Assembly: GCA_020853255.1 (NCBI GenBank)
Contig: JADYZI010000115.1
Coordinates: forward strand, 1-7,970
DNA from: Acidobacteriota bacterium
Lineage (GTDB): Bacteria > Acidobacteriota > Blastocatellia > Pyrinomonadales > Pyrinomonadaceae
Length of the DNA stretch: 7,970 nucleotides
Reading direction: 5' to 3'
The notes beneath the pieces were generated by a model, which made no database searches, was not told the origin of the DNA, and saw nothing but the letters and a program-made list of their open reading frames with translations. Position numbers and translations under genes: made by a program. This document shows positions 5,509 to 7,970 of the stretch, one piece after another (within the stretch, counting starts at the first letter, position 1; the number at the start of each line of letters is the position of its first letter).

Positions 5509-7970
5509 CTAAACCGATTCGTCTGTATTATAAGAATTTCGGTGGTAGTAGGTTTGGTAATAATGGTAATTGTCCTGCGAACGGAGATTTACGTTGTTCA
5601 AAACAACGCCCAGTATCCGCGAACCGACATCGCTCAAAAGCTGCCGTGCGCGTTTGACGACCTGCCGGGAGCTTTTTCCCGAATGCACAACGAGAATGAC
5701 GCCATCTACCATTGATGCTATCAACACGCCGTCTGTAAACGATGTGATCGGGGGCGAGTCGATCACGACGTGTGAATAGTGCTTCTGCAGCCGCTTGAGA
5801 AGCGTGGCCATCTGCTCGGAGCCGATCAGTTCAGCCGGATTTGGCGGAATTGGCCCGGAGGTAAGAATATGCATTTTCGTGCTTTCGTCGGACTTTACGA
5901 CGCGGGCAATGTCCGCATCGGTCGATTCGCTTGAAAGAAGCGTACTTAACCCTTCCCCGTTCGTCACATTAAAGATCGAATGGAGCCGCGGGCGGCGCAT
6001 ATCGGCGTCAATTATCAGGACCTTTGCACCGGTTTGAGCGAGACTGACCGCTGTATTCGTTGCGGTCGTCGTTTTGCCTTCAGAAGGCAGGCTGGAAGTT
6101 ATCAGCAAAGATTTTGGGGGATGCCCCGCGGTCGAGAGAAGTACTGATGTTCGAAGCTGCCGATAAGCTTCCGCGAGCCCCGAGCGCGGATCTGAATATA
6201 TCAGCAGTTCCGAATTTGGCGTATCGTCAGTTTCCTCCGTTGATCCGACAAGAAGAAGCTTTCGCTTTGGGATCGATTCGATCGTAGGGATCGCGGCAAG
6301 GGCCGGGAGCTGCAGCACGCTCTCGATCTCTTCGACCGTGCGAATGGTATCGTCAAGGTATTCAAGGAAAAGGGCGAGGCCCATCCCAAAAAGAGTCGAT
6401 AGGAACAGTGCCGCAAGCACGGTAACGAGCCTTCGCGGCGCGACCGGAATGTTGTTCGGGATCGCAAACCCCGCGACACTGATGTTGTTGTCCGAACCTT
6501 GCGACATAACGTCGTTCGAACTTTGTTGGCCCTGGAGCTGCTTCAGAAAATTCTTATTGGCCTCGAGGTTTTGCTGCAGGAGCTTTATGGTCACCGCACC
6601 GCTGTTTTGCCCCTGTGCCCGGGCATATTGTTCATCAAAGGAAGCGCGGATCTGACCCTCTTTATCGCGGGCCTTATCGAAATTGGTTTGAAGCGTGTTC
6701 AACAGGTCAATTGCGGCCCTTTTCTTATAATCTTCGATCTCTGTGTTGTTCTTTCCGATCGCATTTTCAAGCGATCTCTGCTGGCTCTCTATCTGCCTGT
6801 CGACCTCTTTTACCGGATCGGCCTTGTCCTGATAATCTTCGAGCAGTTTTGCCCGCTGCGATTGAAGCTCGGCGATCCTCTTTTCTGCTTCGTTCCGAAC
6901 ATTCAGGATCGAGTTCTGTTTTTCTGTGATGTACCGGGCGAGGGTCGATTCCACCATCGACTTCAGCTTTTCCGGAGAATTTTTTACAGCCATCAACTCA
7001 GCTTCCGCCGTCGTTCGCTCAAGTTCGGCCGCGAGACGGTCCTTGTTCAATCCCGAGAGGCGGTCGACAACGATCGTCTGGTCGCCCGTGGTCGGCACGA
7101 TCCCGACGCTTTTCTGAAGTTCAACCAGCTTGACCTCATCCGTCCTGATCTGAGATTGAAGCTCGTTGATCTTGCCCTCTAAAAAATCACTCGTCTTGCG
7201 GTTAGTGCCGGTCCGTTTTTCCTGATTGTAGTTGGTGAATGTCTCACTGATCCCATTTGCGACAAACGCCGCAAGTTCCGGGTCATGGCTGGTATAGAAT
7301 ACGTCGATCAGCCGGGTATCCTTGAATGTTACCCGCGATTCGCGAACGGGTTCGATCGTAAGATTCTTTTTGATGATCTCAACATATGGGGCCAACCGGA
7401 CGGCCTCTTCTATCTCGGCGGCCGAAACAAGTGACGGATTATCGGCTGATGCATCTTTATCACCTGCACCCGGCTCACGCTTAACTTCTTCACGCGCGAG
7501 CCCGACGGCCTTTAACATCGAACGCAATGCAGAAGTTGAGCCTTCTGCCTTTAGGCGCTGGAACTCTGGATTTGTATCGAGATTGTGTTCCTTGATAACA
7601 CGGCGAAGCAGCGATTCGCTGTTCAAGAGCTGCAGTTGGGTGTTGAAATACGATGGGTCAGCCGATAAAATCGGCCGCTGCCGCGTGTCGAGCTCCGGAT
7701 TGATCTGTTCCTGATCGACCTGGACCTGTGCCTTTGCCGAAAAGACATCCGGTTTTCGAGCGACGTAGATCGCGGCAAGCGTTGTCACCAACACTGCAAT
7801 GCCCGCGACAAGCCAGATCCGCTTGCGGATAGCCCGCCAATAATCCAGGATCTGGAAGCCCTCCTGAGCGTATGTCTCGCGATATGCGGGATAACGTCCC
7901 GCCGGGCCGACGATCTGCGGATCGAACTGTCGATCAAATTCGAAGAAATCGCTCTTCGGCTGTGGAACCA
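5509..7970 (-). CDS. Wzc-like polysaccharide chain-length determinant / BY-kinase tyrosine autokinase (5'-truncated)
   Basis: Inner-membrane polysaccharide co-polymerase fused to a cytoplasmic tyrosine autokinase; it controls chain length and export of Wzy-dependent polysaccharides. The frame is open to the right edge, giving 819 residues with the true start outside. The GTG at 7794 lies inside the first membrane helix and is not the start. Numbering from the first full codon (7968): a cytosolic stretch with LDYWRAIRKR (41-50), a first membrane helix (about 52-70), a Wzz domain, a long charged coiled-coil region (about 240-450), the NNIPVAP proline motif and a second helix (about 505-530). 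The kinase follows: oligomerisation motif EX2RX2R (E600, R603, R606), Walker A SEGKTTT with K632, Walker A' IIDADMRRPR with D654 and D656, and Walker B VVIDSPP with D737. The tail is a tyrosine cluster, NYHYYQTYYHRNSYN, with six Tyr, the expected autophosphorylation site. The one-piece architecture is the proteobacterial Wzc type, as opposed to split CapA/CapB. It ends 26 bases before the epimerase start. Confidence 0.95.
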   Translation of the reverse strand, partial: VPQPKSDFFEFDRQFDPQIVGPAGRYPAYRETYAQEGFQILDYWRAIRKRIWLVAGIAVLVTTLAAIYVARKPDVFSAKAQVQVDQEQINPELDTRQRPILSADPSYFNTQLQLLNSESLLRRVIKEHNLDTNPEFQRLKAEGSTSALRSMLKAVGLAREEVKREPGAGDKDASADNPSLVSAAEIEEAVRLAPYVEIIKKNLTIEPVRESRVTFKDTRLIDVFYTSHDPELAAFVANGISETFTNYNQEKRTGTNRKTSDFLEGKINELQSQIRTDEVKLVELQKSVGIVPTTGDQTIVVDRLSGLNKDRLAAELERTTAEAELMAVKNSPEKLKSMVESTLARYITEKQNSILNVRNEAEKRIAELQSQRAKLLEDYQDKADPVKEVDRQIESQQRSLENAIGKNNTEIEDYKKRAAIDLLNTLQTNFDKARDKEGQIRASFDEQYARAQGQNSGAVTIKLLQQNLEANKNFLKQLQGQQSSNDVMSQGSDNNISVAGFAIPNNIPVAPRRLVTVLAALFLSTLFGMGLALFLEYLDDTIRTVEEIESVLQLPALAAIPTIESIPKRKLLLVGSTEETDDTPNSELLIYSDPRSGLAEAYRQLRTSVLLSTAGHPPKSLLITSSLPSEGKTTTATNTAVSLAQTGAKVLIIDADMRRPRLHSIFNVTNGEGLSTLLSSESTDADIARVVKSDESTKMHILTSGPIPPNPAELIGSEQMATLLKRLQKHYSHVVIDSPPITSFTDGVLIASMVDGVILVVHSGKSSRQVVKRARQLLSDVGSRILGVVLNNVNLRSQDNYHYYQTYYHRNSYNTDESV

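Noticed and set aside
6499..7182. 227-codon open frame on the plus strand
   Set aside because: It is antisense to the coiled-coil part of the Wzc gene, shows no recognisable domain, and is explained by the codon bias of the real gene.
7792..7794. GTG as the start of the Wzc protein
   Set aside because: It lies inside the first membrane helix, and 58 further in-frame codons with good Wzz-like sequence run to the window edge without a stop.
1..7970. Mobile elements, CRISPR arrays, tRNA or rRNA genes
   Set aside because: No transposase, integrase, repeat-spacer pattern or RNA-gene-like sequence was found; nearly all of the window is accounted for by six intact or edge-truncated genes.

Overview
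The window is a densely coding, single-strand block of six genes, all transcribed on the minus strand (right to left as given). All belong to the making of a cell-surface polysaccharide (exopolysaccharide, capsule or O-antigen). Both outermost genes run off the window. There are no RNA genes, mobile elements, CRISPR arrays or long non-coding stretches; the longest gap between genes is about 80 bases.

In order of transcription: (1) a 5'-truncated Wzz/Wzc-type chain-length determinant fused to a BY-type tyrosine autokinase (7970-5509); (2) an extended SDR epimerase that closely matches plant GDP-mannose 3,5-epimerase, active site included (5482-4481); (3) a class I SAM-dependent methyltransferase (4468-3719); (4) a multi-spanning GT-C-type glycosyltransferase-like protein (3635-2019); (5) a multi-spanning Wzy-like repeat-unit polymerase (2000-465); (6) a stand-alone D-glycero-beta-D-manno-heptose 1-phosphate adenylyltransferase, RfaE domain II type, running off the left edge (445-1). 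Gaps are 26, 12, 83, 18 and 19 bases with the starts chosen here, which fits one operon. No clear promoter or terminator is visible inside it.

The genes suggest a Wzx/Wzy-type pathway. The epimerase and the heptose adenylyltransferase would supply nucleotide sugars (GDP-L-galactose and/or GDP-L-gulose; ADP-heptose). The methyltransferase may decorate the glycan. The GT-C protein would transfer a sugar from a lipid carrier on the outer face of the inner membrane. Wzy would polymerise lipid-linked repeat units, and the Wzc kinase would control chain length and export. The flippase, the initiating glycosyltransferase, the Wza exporter and the heptose kinase/phosphatase are not in the window.

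The organism is most likely a Gram-negative (diderm) bacterium with moderate GC content. The heptose enzyme and the fused Wzc architecture support this. The overall style recalls Acidobacteriota or similar soil lineages, but that is only an impression. The most interesting element is the plant-like GDP-mannose 3,5-epimerase inside a polysaccharide operon. I see no convincing evidence for a wholly new type of system.
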